A DNA stretch of 21,615 bases from JAHHUA01 sp036635475 (GCA_036635475.1 JAVWQH010000032.1:1-21615); one strand, 5' to 3'; positions 7,594 to 15,942 are shown, counted from the stretch's first letter. Program-made: numbers and translations. Notes: generated by a model from the sequence alone, not told the origin.

Positions 7594-10500
7594 TTAATTG
7601 CATTTAATAACTTCTAGGACTTCACGAATAGCTTCAAGGGGTTTTTGTCCTTTTTGAAGTTTTATAGCGATATAAGGTTTAGCGCCTGCATTAACAAGTA
7701 TTCTTCCCTTTAATCTTGCCGCTAAACCAGATGCGACTTCCACATTCAATTCCTCAGGGAATAATAAAATTCTATCATCACGTTGAGAAATTTCTTTAAA
7801 GCCTAAAGTCGCCGCCGCATTTCTGATAAGTGAAACGTCCACAAGACCCTTAACGGATTGAGGAGGGTCACCAAAACGGTCAATAAGCTCGTCAAGAATA
7901 TCCATAGCGTCCTCATTTGAGCGAACCGCCGCAATTTTTTTATAAATATCAATACGTTGTGTAAGATTTTCGATATATTTTTCGGGGATATGTGCTTCAA
8001 TGCTAATATCAATCATACATTCGTCAGCCTTATTAATATTAGTTTCTCCTTTTTCCTCAGAAATAGCTTCTGACAAAAGTTTGAGGTACATATCGTATCC
8101 AACAGCTTCCATATGTCCATGTTGTTTTCCGCCCAAAATGCTTCCTGCACCTCTGATTTCCAAATCACGCATAGCAATTCTAAATCCCGAACCAAAGGAA
8201 GTAAATTCTTTGATTGCAGAAAGTCTTTTTGTAGCAATATCTGTTAAAGCTTTACCTCTTTTGAAGGTTAAAAAAGCATAGGCACGTCTTGCCCCACGTC
8301 CAACTCGTCCTCTTAGCTGATAGAGTTGAGAAAGTCCCATTCGGTCAGCATCTTCGATAATAAGAGTGTTGCAGTTAGAAACGTCAACGCCTGTTTCAAT
8401 GATTGTTGTGCAAACTAAAACGTCAATTTCGTGGTCAACAAGTTGTTGCCAAATCTTCGAAAGTTGCTCCTCTGTCATTTTTCCATGAGCCACCGCAATT
8501 CTCGCCTCAGGCACAAGTTGACCCAATTTAAAGGCACAACTGTCGATACTTTCCACTCTGTTATGGAGATAGAAAACCTGTCCACCTCGTCTTAATTCCT
8601 TGCGAAGTGCCTGCTCGATTATTCCCCAATCATGTTCTATTACATAGGTTTGAACAGGGTGTCTGTCCTGTGGTGCTTCCTCAATAACGGACATATCTCT
8701 GATTCCCGACATTGCCATATTAAGAGTTCGTGGAATTGGAGTTGCAGAAAGCGTCAAAACGTCCACACTGTTTCTCATTTCCTTGAATTTTTCTTTATGT
8801 GCCACACCAAAACGTTGCTCCTCGTCAATAACACAAAGTCCCAAGTCACGAAACTCAACATCTTTTTGAATAATTCTATGTGTACCGATAACGATATCCA
8901 CTTCACCACGTTTAATTTCCTTAATAATTTGTTCCTGTTGTTTTGGAGTTCTAAAACGTGATAATATTTCAATTTTGATTGGATAGCCTTCCATTCTGGC
9001 TCTAAAAGTTTTGTAATGCTGCCAAGCAAGGATTGTTGTTGGAACAAGAACAGCGCACTGTTTTGAATCCATAACGCACTTAAATGCAGCACGAATTGCA
9101 ACTTCTGTTTTGCCGAATCCCACGTCACCGCACAAAAGTCTGTCCATAGGCGATGTTTTTTCCATATCTTCCTTGATTTCCTCAATACAACGAAGTTGGT
9201 CGCCTGTTTCCTCATATGGAAAACGTTGTTCAAAATCCCGTTGCCAATCTGTGTCTTCAGAGAACATATAGCCTTTGGTTTTAAGCCGTTTTGAATAGAG
9301 TTCAATCAATTCTTTTGCCATATCTTTAACGGCTAATTTAACACGTTTTCTGGTATTGCTCCAGTCAACAGAGTTGAGCTTATTAAGCTTAACACCCGAG
9401 TCTTCCTTTGCACCGATATATTTTGCGACTAAATCCAGTTGCGTTACAGGCACAAAAAGCATATCTGTTCCGGCATATCTGATTTTAATATAATCTTTTA
9501 TAATCCCTTGAATTTCACGTTTAACAATCCCCTCAAAAACTCCGATACCATGAGCTGAATGTACAACAAGGTCGCCTACCGTCAAATCCGATAGACTTTT
9601 CAGTTTGCTGCCATTTTCGATTTTCTTTTTATGTTTAGCTGATGGAGAATTAATTTTTGCGTGGGTTTTAACAGTCAGCTTAATATCGGGATATTCAAAC
9701 CCTGATGGCAAAGATGATGCCACAATATACACTTGTCCTTGTACAATTTTTGGAACATCTTCAACCAAAACTGTTGGCACATTATCTCTTATGAGGTCGC
9801 TTGCCAATGCCGCCGCGCCTCTGTCCGTTCCTGCCATAACAATACAGCAATATTTATGGTCAATCAGCTCGCATAATTCATCACGCAAAACATCATATTC
9901 GCCGCCCCAAGGGGAGAGTGGCAAAGCATTTACCTCGTGATTTTTCTTTATGATAATTTCGTAACTTGCCCTTTCAAAAGTTTCCAAAATAACCGTTGGA
10001 TACTGCTCAACTTTTGATAGAAAATAGACATAATCGCAATTATATGTGTCACAGCCCTTGAAAATAATGCCCTCTTCAAGCATTGTTTTTATATCTTCAT
10101 TTTGCTGAATATCGCTTGCTCGCAATGTTTCTTTGATTGAAATAGGGTCGCTTATAAAAAGCACTTCTTCCCCTAAGTAATCAAAAAGTGTTGCTGGTTT
10201 TTTATAAATCAATGGCAGATATCGGTCGATATTTCCAAGCATTAAACCCGATTCAAGCCTTGCAATATCTGTGTTGATATTTGCCCTTGCTTTTTCTTGA
10301 ATTTTTTGGGACAGTAATTTGCTTTGCTCTTGCAAAACCTCAACCATAGCCTCTTTTGAATCAAACAAAACTTCTCTTGCCGGTGTAATATAAAGGCTGT
10401 CACATATGCCCTCTCGTCTTTGTGTGTCAATTTTAAATGGTGCAATACTGTCAACTTCATCGTCCCAAAACTCAATTCTATATGGGTCATCTGCGTGTGG

Positions 10501-11055
10501 AGGGAACAAGTCCAAAATTCCGCCTCGCCTTGAAAATTGGCAAATTCCATCAACTTGATTGCAGTTTTGATAGCCCGCAGAAACCAATGTTTCCACAAGC
10601 TCATCAATTTTATACACTCCGCCCGTCTTGATTTCAAAGGTGTTTTCCTTTAGCTTTTTAGGGGGAAGAGTGTATTGCAATGCCGCTTCAATACTTGCTA
10701 TAACGATTTTTGCCTTATCTTTTGAAAGTGCATCTAAAACTTTTAAACGTTGATGCTCAAACTCTCTTGAAACGCCCTCAACATCTCTATATATAAAATC
10801 TCTTGTTGTGTAAATAAGAGCAATTTCCTCGCCAAAAAAAGCGTTTATATCCGCTGTCAGCTTAACTGATGTTTGCTCGTCAGGGACAATAACAACCGCA
10901 TTTTTTCCCTCATTTTCAACAAAACTATAAACAAATTCTGCCTTATGAATTGGAGAAAGTCCCGACATTAAAACAGGCGTATTATTTTTTTGAATATCCG
11001 CCGTCATTTCCTGATACTGCGGCAATTGTTTTAAAAGGTTGGCAAATTGCCTCAT
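7594..11055 (-). CDS. mfd: Transcription-repair coupling factor Mfd
   Basis: This is a 1153-residue DNA translocase that removes RNA polymerase stalled at lesions and recruits UvrA for nucleotide excision repair. Visible in order are: an N-terminal UvrB-like module (residues ~1-350) with SRRGGILDLFPPHADDPYRIEFWDDEVDS; a CarD-like RNA-polymerase-interacting domain (~488-550) starting VGDLVVHSAHGIGVFEG; RecG-like translocase motifs with Walker A GDVGFGKTEVA (~643-653), DEEQRFGV (~742) and TLSATPIPRTL; a helicase C domain with LRGRVGRG; and a TRCF C-terminal domain. All ATPase motifs look intact and the length is typical. The ATG at 11055 has AGGTG six bases upstream. It is the first gene of the mfd-mutS2 unit and diverges from the gene at 11335. 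Confidence 0.97.
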   Translation of the reverse strand: MRQFANLLKQLPQYQEMTADIQKNNTPVLMSGLSPIHKAEFVYSFVENEGKNAVVIVPDEQTSVKLTADINAFFGEEIALIYTTRDFIYRDVEGVSREFEHQRLKVLDALSKDKAKIVIASIEAALQYTLPPKKLKENTFEIKTGGVYKIDELVETLVSAGYQNCNQVDGICQFSRRGGILDLFPPHADDPYRIEFWDDEVDSIAPFKIDTQRREGICDSLYITPAREVLFDSKEAMVEVLQEQSKLLSQKIQEKARANINTDIARLESGLMLGNIDRYLPLIYKKPATLFDYLGEEVLFISDPISIKETLRASDIQQNEDIKTMLEEGIIFKGCDTYNCDYVYFLSKVEQYPTVILETFERASYEIIIKKNHEVNALPLSPWGGEYDVLRDELCELIDHKYCCIVMAGTDRGAAALASDLIRDNVPTVLVEDVPKIVQGQVYIVASSLPSGFEYPDIKLTVKTHAKINSPSAKHKKKIENGSKLKSLSDLTVGDLVVHSAHGIGVFEGIVKREIQGIIKDYIKIRYAGTDMLFVPVTQLDLVAKYIGAKEDSGVKLNKLNSVDWSNTRKRVKLAVKDMAKELIELYSKRLKTKGYMFSEDTDWQRDFEQRFPYEETGDQLRCIEEIKEDMEKTSPMDRLLCGDVGFGKTEVAIRAAFKCVMDSKQCAVLVPTTILAWQHYKTFRARMEGYPIKIEILSRFRTPKQQEQIIKEIKRGEVDIVIGTHRIIQKDVEFRDLGLCVIDEEQRFGVAHKEKFKEMRNSVDVLTLSATPIPRTLNMAMSGIRDMSVIEEAPQDRHPVQTYVIEHDWGIIEQALRKELRRGGQVFYLHNRVESIDSCAFKLGQLVPEARIAVAHGKMTEEQLSKIWQQLVDHEIDVLVCTTIIETGVDVSNCNTLIIEDADRMGLSQLYQLRGRVGRGARRAYAFLTFKRGKALTDIATKRLSAIKEFTSFGSGFRIAMRDLEIRGAGSILGGKQHGHMEAVGYDMYLKLLSEAISEEKGETNINKADECMIDISIEAHIPEKYIENLTQRIDIYKKIAAVRSNEDAMDILDELIDRFGDPPQSVKGLVDVSLIRNAAATLGFKEISQRDDRILLFPEELNVEVASGLAARLKGRILVNAGAKPYIAIKLQKGQKPLEAIREVLEVIKCN

Positions 11056-11123
11056 ATTTCACCTCGTATATTCCATTTAGCAACCCCACAAACGCTATAT
11101 TCAAAACCGTTTCAATGATATTT

Positions 11124-11132
11124 TGTATAGCA
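11124..11132 (-). promoter_or_regulatory. Possible extended -10 promoter of mfd
   Basis: The 279-bp divergent spacer (11056-11334) has no gene. On the minus strand TGCTATACA (11132-11124) fits an extended -10. The -35 position has no good match. A transcript would start near 11117 and give a leader of about 60 bases. I could not pick a convincing promoter for the plus-strand gene in the same spacer. Confidence 0.35.
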
Positions 11133-11334
11133 TCTGCTTATTTGTTGCACCCACATTGTTATAAAATTATTTATCTATACCTTAATATATTCTATTGCTT
11201 TTTACCTGAAATGTCCAGTAAATTTTTTTATTTCAAGTTTTTCCTATCTTTTAATATGTATTTTAATATTTAGAGAATAGTACAAACTCGTATCTGCATA
11301 AATTAGACCATAGCTTTATGATTGGAGATAAATT

Positions 11335-12021
11335 ATGTTTGACAGCGTTTGGAACTCTTATATTGAAAATAATGATATCAAAAATGCAGTGTATTATTTA
11401 AAAGGGAAATATGATAATTTAGACGTTTTGCCACTGGGCGATTTTGGCGAAAACGTTTTTGCTCTTTCAATCGGCTCACAGCACAACTCAACCATATTAG
11501 CATCGGGTGTTTTGGGCATTTCTAAAATATCCCTTTGGGTTTTGCTAAACTTCCTTAACGAACTTTTGGAGGCAATCCAAACCTCAGGATTAATTTGCAA
11601 ATTCGCTCCCGCTAAAATTTTGGAAACACGTCCAATGACAATTATTCCTTGCGTTTTTGACAGCAAAATTCCCCTTGACGAAAGGCTTGAACTAACAGCT
11701 GATTTATGTAGTGAATGGGATATAAAACGGCTGTATCTCTTTGAAAACAGCACTGATAACGATGAAATCATCTTCACTCCAACCCCAAAATCTCCACCGC
11801 ATATACGTCTAATGACAGAAATTCTTGCCTCATCTGGAAGCTGTTCCATACGTCAATCCAACCCATCAGATGAACCTTTAACAGAGCTTTTCGCCAAAAT
11901 TCCCGAAAAACCTTCATTTATAATAAAAACAGGAAGTGGCATTAATCCACTCCCTGTTGAAGTTATCCAAAACAAATATCTTGAGTTGCGTGAACTTCTA
12001 ATCCTCGCTTTGATGATTTGA
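11335..12021 (+). CDS. Degenerate M14 carboxypeptidase-like protein, catalytic residues lost
   Basis: This protein of 228 residues shows clear remnants of the bacterial M14 zinc carboxypeptidase fold. LPLGDFGENVFALSIGS matches the start of the domain. ASGVLGISKISLWVLLNFLNELL lies where the family has GGxHGxEWxTxLLLLxFxEDL. RPMTIIPCV matches the stretch before NPDG. ADLCSEWDIKRLYLFEN precedes the position of the HSQGEEIYW motif. RLMTEILASSG and PSFIIKTGSGINPLPVEV match the C-terminal region PSFTIExGxGxNPLP. Zinc ligand positions read Leu60 and Ser63 instead of His and Glu. The third ligand His falls at Glu137 or Asn138, and the catalytic Glu is Lys198. About 60 residues of the normal middle (NPDG to NHNFD) are missing. 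It should not be a peptidase. The frame is intact and has GGAG before the ATG, so it looks like an expressed non-enzyme. Its end overlaps convergent ruvX by 24 bases. Confidence 0.7.
   Translation: MFDSVWNSYIENNDIKNAVYYLKGKYDNLDVLPLGDFGENVFALSIGSQHNSTILASGVLGISKISLWVLLNFLNELLEAIQTSGLICKFAPAKILETRPMTIIPCVFDSKIPLDERLELTADLCSEWDIKRLYLFENSTDNDEIIFTPTPKSPPHIRLMTEILASSGSCSIRQSNPSDEPLTELFAKIPEKPSFIIKTGSGINPLPVEVIQNKYLELRELLILALMI
11921..11958 (-). terminator. Terminator of the ruvX operon inside the opposing gene
   Basis: A 12-bp stem with one mismatch (11928-11939 with 11947-11958, loop of seven) lies within the coding end of the plus-strand gene, where it encodes TGSGINPLPV. Read on the minus strand, the stem ends CCTGTTTTTATTA, a T-tract. 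It lies about 40 bases past the ruvX stop. No other terminator follows ruvX, so this is the likely end of the tsaE-to-ruvX transcript. Confidence 0.6.
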
Positions 12022-12453
12022 AATAACTTCTGCATTTTTGTTGTTTTTTCGATAACACAAATAGCTATCCAAAATTATTGTTGCCGCAACCGCATCAACA
12101 ACTGCTTTGCGTTTTTTTCCTCTTGTATCTGTTATGTTGAGATAATTTATTGCAGAAACGGTTGTACTTCTCTCGTCCCACATTGTAACGGGAATTTGAG
12201 TTAATGCCTCAACCTTTTTTGCAAATTCTGTGCAAATATCAGCTCGAAAACCGCAGCTCCCGTCCATATTTTTCGGCAGTCCTATCACGATTAATTCGCA
12301 TCTGTTTTCTTTTGCGGCGGCAACAGTTTTTTCGGCTACACTATCCATATCTTTGTCACAAATAACTGTCACTGGGGACGCTAACATTTCCATTTTATCG
12401 CAACAGGCAATACCTGTTCTTGCATCGCCAAAGTCTACTCCAAGTATTTTCAT
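11998..12453 (-). CDS. ruvX: YqgF/RuvX family nuclease (putative Holliday junction resolvase)
   Basis: This 151-residue RNase H-fold nuclease belongs to the YqgF family, implicated in pre-16S rRNA 5'-end processing and assigned as a Holliday junction resolvase. The catalytic acids are visible: Asp7 in GVDFGDARTGIA, ELIVIGLPKNMDG, the acid in WDERSTT, and the C-terminal Asp in AVVDAVAATIILDSYL. Length and motif order are standard. The ATG at 12453 follows AAGGTGAAAT. It is the last gene of the long minus-strand run, 73 bases after the acetyltransferase, and its 3' end overlaps the convergent M14-like gene. Confidence 0.93.
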   Translation of the reverse strand: MKILGVDFGDARTGIACCDKMEMLASPVTVICDKDMDSVAEKTVAAAKENRCELIVIGLPKNMDGSCGFRADICTEFAKKVEALTQIPVTMWDERSTTVSAINYLNITDTRGKKRKAVVDAVAATIILDSYLCYRKNNKNAEVISNHQSED

Positions 12454-12526
12454 ATTTCACCTTTTATGATATATTTTCCGAGATTTTGCGGATAAAACCT
12501 ACCCAAAATCCTGAATATTATATCAT

Positions 12527-12994
12527 TTAATCCTTTTCCGTCATCACTAAAAATTTCTTTTTAGTTGACTTATGGGATACTTCGCATAATTTTACAAATC
12601 CCAATTTTTCATATGTTTTAATGGCACGTTCATTAAACTTCGCCACAGTTAAGCGATATTGCTTGATGTTCAAAACGTTTTTTCCGTATTCCATACCCAT
12701 CTTCAAAAACACTCTGCCCATTCCTTTTCCGCACAGTTCGGGTTTTGTTCCAATGCCCACATCAATATAGTCGCCCATATATGGACTATCTTCCACTGTT
12801 GGAATTCGTGCATCTTTGCCGAAACAAAAAAAGCACTGCAAAGCTTTATCCTCATCACATATTGCGTAATATGTGCCGTCCATTATCTCTTTAAAATCTT
12901 CTTCGCCATCTACAAGGTTATACATTGAATATTCATTTTCATAATGCCATTCCATAATTTCCCTTGCATATTTTTCTGTCATTTTAACTATCAA
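12527..12994 (-). CDS. GNAT family N-acetyltransferase
   Basis: This 155-residue protein has the GNAT fold: an acetyl-CoA pyrophosphate loop in ELCGKGMGRVFLKMGMEYG (the Q/RxxGxG/A pattern, here CGKGMG), followed by YRLTVAKFNERAIKTYEKLGF, the typical motif B with the alpha-helix-forming NxRAixxYeKlGF. The substrate cannot be inferred. The central segment GDYIDVGIGTKP resembles uncharacterised clostridial members. I chose the TTG at 12994 because AGGAG lies eight bases upstream and the resulting N-terminus suits the family. The upstream ATG at 13018 has no ribosome binding site and would place eight odd residues in front. It sits 36 bases after pyrD, but a role in pyrimidine metabolism is not implied. 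Confidence 0.85.
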   Translation of the reverse strand: MIVKMTEKYAREIMEWHYENEYSMYNLVDGEEDFKEIMDGTYYAICDEDKALQCFFCFGKDARIPTVEDSPYMGDYIDVGIGTKPELCGKGMGRVFLKMGMEYGKNVLNIKQYRLTVAKFNERAIKTYEKLGFVKLCEVSHKSTKKKFLVMTEKD

Positions 12995-13030
12995 TTTTGC
13001 AGCTCCTGATATTATCATAGATTTTATTTA

Positions 13031-13942
13031 TTACCAAGGTTTTACTGTACCCACGATCTCGTTTATATCTTGAATTTTGTTTTCCACAAGCCAATTGTTT
13101 ATGCCTTCAATAACCTTGATTGGTGCATACGGGTCATAGAACATAGCTGTTCCAATTTCAACTGCTGATGCTCCTGCCATCATCATTTCGATTGCATCTT
13201 CCCATTTTTCAATACCGCCCAATCCAACAACAGGGATCTTAACAGCATTTGCAACTTGCCATACCATTCTTACTGCAACAGGAAAAACGCAAGGGCCTGA
13301 CAATCCGCCCACATTATTATGCAAAACAGGTTTGCGAGTTTTTATATCAATTTTCATTCCCAAAAGAGTGTTAATAAGGGAAACTGCATCTGCTCCCTCC
13401 GCCTCCACTGCCTTTGCAATTGAAACAATATCAGTTACATTTGGGGAAAGCTTAACCATAAGCGGCTTTTTGCAAATACTTCTCACTGACTTAACCATTT
13501 TTGCGGCAGCATCAACACTTGTACCGAATGCAGCTCCACCCTGTTTTACATTTGGACAAGAAATATTAAGCTCAATCATATCAACTTTTGAATCTGAAAG
13601 TCTTTCAATAAGTTCGCAGTAATCCTCCACGCAACTTCCCGCTGCATTAGCAATAATAACTGTATTTTTACTTGCTAAATATTCCATATCATTTTTCAAA
13701 AATGCCTCAACGCCTGGATTTTGCAGTCCCACACTGTTCAACATTCCCGATGGAGTTTCCGCAATTCTTGAAGGTGGATTTCCCATTTTTTCATTGAGTG
13801 TCATACCTTTTAGGCATATTCCACCCAGTTTTTCCAATGGATACATCTTTTCATATTCTCTTCCAAACCCAAAACAGCCCGAGGCAGTCAACACAGGGTT
13901 TTTGAAGTCAACCCCAGCTATTTTAACAGCTAGATTAGTCAT
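13031..13942 (-). CDS. pyrD: Dihydroorotate dehydrogenase B (NAD+), catalytic subunit
   Basis: This 303-residue FMN TIM-barrel oxidises dihydroorotate to orotate, the fourth step of UMP synthesis. It is class 1B: the catalytic base is the Cys of ELNISCPNVKQGG, and the partner PyrK is encoded next door. Other signatures are LTASGCFGFGREY, NPPSRIAETPSGMLNSVGLQNPG, and the phosphate-binding VVGLGGIEKWEDAIEMMMAGASAVEIGTA (split as GLGGIEKWEDA and AGASAVEIGTA). The start is ATG at 13942 with GGAGG nine bases upstream, although the immediately preceding TTG could also serve. It overlaps the pyrK stop by eight bases, a coupling expected for two subunits of one complex. Confidence 0.96.
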   Translation of the reverse strand: MTNLAVKIAGVDFKNPVLTASGCFGFGREYEKMYPLEKLGGICLKGMTLNEKMGNPPSRIAETPSGMLNSVGLQNPGVEAFLKNDMEYLASKNTVIIANAAGSCVEDYCELIERLSDSKVDMIELNISCPNVKQGGAAFGTSVDAAAKMVKSVRSICKKPLMVKLSPNVTDIVSIAKAVEAEGADAVSLINTLLGMKIDIKTRKPVLHNNVGGLSGPCVFPVAVRMVWQVANAVKIPVVGLGGIEKWEDAIEMMMAGASAVEIGTAMFYDPYAPIKVIEGINNWLVENKIQDINEIVGTVKPW

Positions 13943-14714
13943 CAAACCTTACCTCCTCTGCTTCAAAAACAGGGCCGTCCTTGCAAACATGCTTATAAAC
14001 GTCACCATTTTCTGCGGCAATTTTGCAAGCACAAACAAGGCAAGCTCCAACTCCGCAACCCATTCTTTCCTCCATTGAAACTTGACAGCGAATTGAGTTT
14101 GAAATTGTTATTGAAGTCAACGCTTTAATCATAGGTTTTGGGCCACAAGCATAGATTATATCAGGCTTTTCGCTCTTCAAAAGTTCTTTTAGACTATCTG
14201 TTACAAAACCATTTCTGCCCTTTGTGCCATCGTCTGTGGAAAGAATAACTTCTGTGCCAAAAGCTTCAAAATCCTTTTCCAATATGCAAACATCAGCACT
14301 TCTGAAACCCAAAATAGCCTTGCAGTTTTTGCCATAATGCTTTGCTACTTCCACCATTGGCGGAACTCCAATTCCACCTCCGATTACAACAGCTTTCTTG
14401 TTCTTCTCCAAAAGTGCAAAACCATTGTTGCCCAAAGGCCCCATTATATCCATTGTATCGCCAACATTGAGATTAGCCATTTCATTTGTACCCGAACCTC
14501 TGACCTCAAAAACAATTCTCAATGTTCCTTTTTCCTTGTCAATCTCACAAATTGAAATTGGACGTCTTAATGTGTGGTTTTGAACTCTGATGTTGACAAA
14601 TTGCCCTGCAACAGCATTTTCTGCAATTTCCGGACAGGCAATTTTATAGTCATATATTCCTTTTGCAATTGATTTTTTTCCTATAATAGGATATTCGCCT
14701 TGAACATAACTCAT
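13935..14714 (-). CDS. pyrK: Dihydroorotate dehydrogenase B, electron transfer subunit
   Basis: This 259-residue flavin and iron-sulfur protein passes electrons from PyrD to NAD+. An N-terminal ferredoxin-reductase-type FAD domain contains LRRPISICEID. A central NAD-binding domain has VVIGGGIGVPPMVEVAK. The C-terminal 2Fe-2S site is CGVGACLVCACKI followed by HVCKDGPVF, the PyrK Cys spacing. The ATG at 14714 follows AAAGGAGC by seven bases. An in-frame ATG at 14732 lies ahead of the ribosome binding site and is rejected. Gene order pyrK-pyrD is standard for Firmicutes, but here the pair lies downstream of upp and away from the rest of a pyr operon. Confidence 0.96.
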   Translation of the reverse strand: MSYVQGEYPIIGKKSIAKGIYDYKIACPEIAENAVAGQFVNIRVQNHTLRRPISICEIDKEKGTLRIVFEVRGSGTNEMANLNVGDTMDIMGPLGNNGFALLEKNKKAVVIGGGIGVPPMVEVAKHYGKNCKAILGFRSADVCILEKDFEAFGTEVILSTDDGTKGRNGFVTDSLKELLKSEKPDIIYACGPKPMIKALTSITISNSIRCQVSMEERMGCGVGACLVCACKIAAENGDVYKHVCKDGPVFEAEEVRFDD

Positions 14715-14733
14715 ATTATTGCTCCTTTCCATT

Positions 14734-14752
14734 AAAAAAGCTTAGCTTCTTT
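14734..14752 (-). other. Small hairpin ending in a T-run in the pyrK leader
   Basis: On the minus strand AAAGAAGC-TAA-GCTTTTTT forms an eight-pair stem (one G-U) whose 3' arm is itself T-rich, resembling a weak terminator or attenuator. It ends about ten bases before the pyrK ribosome binding site. Confidence 0.35.
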
Positions 14753-14761
14753 GTTTATATT

Positions 14762-14792
14762 ATTATAGGAGAATGAAAACTCATTCTCCTAT
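14762..14792 (-). promoter_or_regulatory. 12-bp inverted repeat overlapping a TATAAT box between upp and pyrK
   Basis: A perfect 12-bp inverted repeat (14765-14776 with 14781-14792, four-base loop) begins seven bases after the upp stop. On the minus strand its right arm runs into an exact TATAAT (14767-14762). The -35 position (AGGAGA) is only a fair match. It could be an operator-controlled promoter for pyrKD, or an RNA hairpin protecting the upp 3' end. No T-run follows on the minus strand, so a simple terminator is less likely. Confidence 0.45.
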
Positions 14793-14798
14793 TTTGTC

Positions 14799-15428
14799 CT
14801 ACTTTGTTCCGTAAATTCTGTCGCCAGCATCGCCAAGTCCGGGGATTATATATTTATTTTCGTTGAGTTTTTCGTCAAGGGACGCACAGTAAACTTGAAC
14901 ATCAGGGTGCGTTTTTGTCAATGCTTCAAGTCCCTCTGGAGCAGCTATAATGCACATAAACTTGATGTTTTTTGCACCTTTTTCTTTAATCATTCTGATT
15001 GCATCAATGGCTGAACCGCCTGTTGCAAGCATTGGGTCAACAACAATAACCTCACGTTCGTTAATATCGTTTGGCAATTTGCAGTAATATTCCACAGGCT
15101 CGTGGGTTTCGGGGTCACGATATAAGCCAATATGTCCGATTTTTGCCGCTGGAACAAGGCTAATCATTCCATCAACCATTCCCATACCTGCTCTTAAAAT
15201 TGGCACAATTGCAAGCTTTCTTCCCGAAAGTACATAGGATTTTGTCTTGCAAATCGGAGTTTCAATTTCTATCTCCTCAAGTTGTAAATCTCTTGTTGCC
15301 TCATAACACATTAATGTTGCAACTTCTGTTATAAGCTCACGAAATTCCTTTGAGCCTGTGTTTTTATCTCTTATCAGTGTCAACTTGTGCTTGATTAGTG
15401 GGTGATCCATAATAAATGGTTTGCTCAT
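14799..15428 (-). CDS. upp: Uracil phosphoribosyltransferase
   Basis: This 209-residue enzyme makes UMP from uracil and PRPP (pyrimidine salvage). Signatures are HPLIKHKLTLIRD at the N-terminus, the loop VPILRAGMGMVDGM, the PRPP-binding VIVVDPMLATGGSAIDAI, and the uracil-binding C-terminus PGLGDAGDRIYGTK. The length matches bacterial Upp exactly. The ATG at 15428 has GGAGG ten bases upstream. Being next to pyrK and pyrD places salvage and de novo pyrimidine synthesis together. Confidence 0.97.
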   Translation of the reverse strand: MSKPFIMDHPLIKHKLTLIRDKNTGSKEFRELITEVATLMCYEATRDLQLEEIEIETPICKTKSYVLSGRKLAIVPILRAGMGMVDGMISLVPAAKIGHIGLYRDPETHEPVEYYCKLPNDINEREVIVVDPMLATGGSAIDAIRMIKEKGAKNIKFMCIIAAPEGLEALTKTHPDVQVYCASLDEKLNENKYIIPGLGDAGDRIYGTK

Positions 15429-15501
15429 ATCTTTTTCCTCCGATTTTTCCTCTTAATATTATTTTAAACAAAATTTTTTGGAGGGCAAGCCTCCTTATAA
15501 A

Positions 15502-15942
15502 TTATCTTTCGTTTTCGATTGCAGTTATTTTATCCACACGATTTTGATGACGTCCACCCTCGAACTTTGTGTTTAGGAAAATATCAACCATTTCGATTGC
15601 TAAGCCAAAACCAACAACTCTTCCGCCCATACAAAGAGCATTTGCATCATTGTGAAGTCTTGTATATTTTGCACTGTAATAGTCCGAACAGCAAGCGGCT
15701 CTTATGCCTTTCACCTTGTTGGCAGCCATTGAAATTCCAATGCCTGTTCCACAAAGCAAAATCGCTTTTTCACATTCTCCATCTCGTACAGCTTCGCAAG
15801 TTACTTTTGCAATATCGGGATAATCGCAAGAGCTTTTGTCGTATGTCCCAAAGTCCTTAAATTCAACGCCAATTTCAGTTAAATGCTCCATTATAGCTTG
15901 TTTTAGGTCAAATCCGCCATGGTCACTTCCAATTGCTATCAT
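15502..15942 (-). CDS. rpiB: Ribose-5-phosphate isomerase B
   Basis: This 146-residue RpiB/LacAB-family sugar-phosphate isomerase interconverts ribulose-5-phosphate and ribose-5-phosphate, feeding PRPP synthesis. It shows GSDHGGFDLK at the N-terminus, the active-site Cys in LLCGTGIGISMAANKV, and the His-containing YTRLHNDANALCMGGRVVG. The C-terminus FEGGRHQNRVDKI is typical. RpiB, not a galactose-6-phosphate isomerase, is favoured by the single-gene context and the neighbouring PRPP-using upp. AGGAGG lies eight bases before the ATG. The spacer to upp (15429-15501) holds a short GGAGG/CCTCC hairpin without a T-run. Confidence 0.94.
   Translation of the reverse strand: MIAIGSDHGGFDLKQAIMEHLTEIGVEFKDFGTYDKSSCDYPDIAKVTCEAVRDGECEKAILLCGTGIGISMAANKVKGIRAACCSDYYSAKYTRLHNDANALCMGGRVVGFGLAIEMVDIFLNTKFEGGRHQNRVDKITAIENER

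Noticed and set aside
9605..9940. Antisense open frames inside mfd, mutS2, glmU and other long genes
   Set aside because: They overlap well-supported conserved genes in other frames, lack ribosome binding sites and resemble no known protein.
15480..15494. Terminator between rpiB and upp
   Set aside because: The stem is only five pairs (GGAGG/CCTCC), and on the transcribed strand it is followed by A6 then TTTT, not a T-run.
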